Positions 43,111 through 43,327 of a stretch of DNA of 43,327 nt are shown here, in pieces. The stretch comes from Acidobacteriota bacterium (GTDB taxonomy: Bacteria; Actinomycetota; Acidimicrobiia; Acidimicrobiales; Palsa-688). Numbering within the stretch: position 1 is the stretch's first letter; each line of letters starts with the position of its first letter. The notes under the pieces are model-generated. The model was not told where the DNA came from, searched no databases, and saw only the letters and a program-made list of their open reading frames with translations. The stretch is taken from NCBI GenBank assembly GCA_028876385.1, contig JAGWSF010000080.1, positions 1 through 43,327 on the forward strand, given 5' to 3'. The position numbers and the translations under genes are program-made.

Positions 43111-43129
43111 ATTGTAGTTATCTGATAAC
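43111..43129 (-). promoter_or_regulatory. tetR promoter with adjoining operator palindrome
   Basis: On the minus strand TACAAT (43116-43111) lies 8 bp before the tetR ATG. Directly upstream is GTTATC-T-GATAAC (43117-43129), a perfect 6-bp-arm inverted repeat with a 1-base centre, typical for a TetR dimer. Binding would block the -10 region. Confidence 0.6.
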
Positions 43130-43212
43130 GCCGTCAGGACTAGCCTGGCAGTGACGTGACTCGGCGGTCAACTGGTCCTCGGGGCGAAATCGAGACGCCA
43201 CCGTCGGTGCGC

Positions 43213-43218
43213 TAAGCT
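43213..43218 (+). promoter_or_regulatory. candidate -10 element of the tRNA gene
   Basis: TAAGCT lies 24 bp before the mature 5' end of tRNA-Leu. No clear -35 hexamer is seen. Confidence 0.4.
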
Positions 43219-43242
43219 GAAAAATCGCAGGTCACAGTGCCC

Positions 43243-43326
43243 GCCCGGATGGCGGAACAGGCAGACGCGATGGTCTCAAACACCATTGGCCGCAAGGCCA
43301 TGCGGGTTCGATTCCCGCTCCGGGCA
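43243..43326 (+). tRNA. tRNA-Leu(CAA)
   Basis: A class II tRNA, complete to the discriminator base but cut by the window end before the CCA. Acceptor stem GCCCGGA (43243-43249) pairs with TCCGGGC (43319-43325), discriminator A 43326. The anticodon stem ATGGT/ACCAT encloses the loop CTCAAAC with anticodon CAA at 43277-43279, reading UUG. The long variable arm TGGCC-GCAA-GGCCA (43287-43300) identifies it as a leucine-type tRNA. The T arm GCGGG-TTCGATT-CCCGC is at 43302-43318. Confidence 0.97.
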
Positions 43327-43327
43327 C

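Noticed and set aside
43103..43242. Prophage or integrative element attachment site at the tRNA-Leu
   Set aside because: The tRNA is intact, no integrase is present, and no duplicated tRNA end is seen in the window. The sequence downstream is not available.

Overview
The window is high-GC DNA with dense gene packing, many GTG/TTG starts and many 4-bp stop/start overlaps. An S-(hydroxymethyl)mycothiol dehydrogenase-like gene (mycothiol is an actinobacterial thiol), an F420-type luciferase-like oxidoreductase, the fabD-fabH-acpP-fabF order and TAnnnT promoters placed directly at start codons all indicate Actinomycetota. A separate trpF beside a classical hisA, instead of the bifunctional PriA of Streptomyces and Mycobacterium, argues for a deep lineage. 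Acidimicrobiia is my best guess, by inference only. The segment looks chromosomal: I see no insertion sequence, phage, CRISPR array or plasmid function.

Region 1 (287-13200, + strand) is a histidine-tryptophan supra-operon: hisD-hisC-hisB-hisH-hisA-hisF, a GroES-like gene, hisI, trpE, a ygfZ-type gene, a lipoprotein gene, then trpC-trpF-trpB-trpA. Most junctions are translationally coupled (GTGA, TTGA or TGATG). hisG, hisE, trpG and trpD are not here and must be encoded elsewhere. Internal TAnnnT promoters lie before the GroES-like gene, hisI and trpC.

Region 2 (13246-23423) holds a DUF2804 gene with a glucose-dehydrogenase-like MDR gene, an AlgH/YqgE gene, an operon of circularly permuted ATP-grasp, alpha-E and transglutaminase-like proteins (a known but poorly understood peptide-synthesis type cluster), typA, and a phosphotransferase gene coupled to a CrtC/AttH-like gene. 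Region 3 (23469-27502) holds an ABC1/UbiB-type kinase, an AcuI/YhdH-type reductase, a nitrobindin-like protein and a Bcp peroxiredoxin. Region 4 (27534-31252, - strand) is the type II fatty-acid synthase operon fabD-fabH-acpP-fabF; its FabD carries an extra C-terminal biotinyl/lipoyl-like domain without any lysine. A 14-bp-arm palindrome and three tandem hairpin repeats lie upstream of it.

Region 5 (31479-35722) has an RsbW-type ATPase fused to a cysteine-containing sensor-like domain, divergent from a membrane coiled-coil protein, an alkyltransferase-like protein (active-site Cys replaced by Trp), a mycothiol-dependent formaldehyde dehydrogenase and its usual metallo-beta-lactamase partner. 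Region 6 (35837-43102) is catabolic in flavour: two amidohydrolase-2 family proteins, a GH3/PA14 glycosidase, an F420-type oxidoreductase, a SnoaL-like protein and a TetR regulator whose promoter palindrome shares a half-site with the promoter region of the SnoaL gene. The window ends in a tRNA-Leu(CAA).

At least thirteen protein genes at the head of a transcription unit have a TAnnnT hexamer 6-9 bp before the start codon and no obvious Shine-Dalgarno sequence. Operon-internal genes often do have one. This indicates widespread leaderless transcription.
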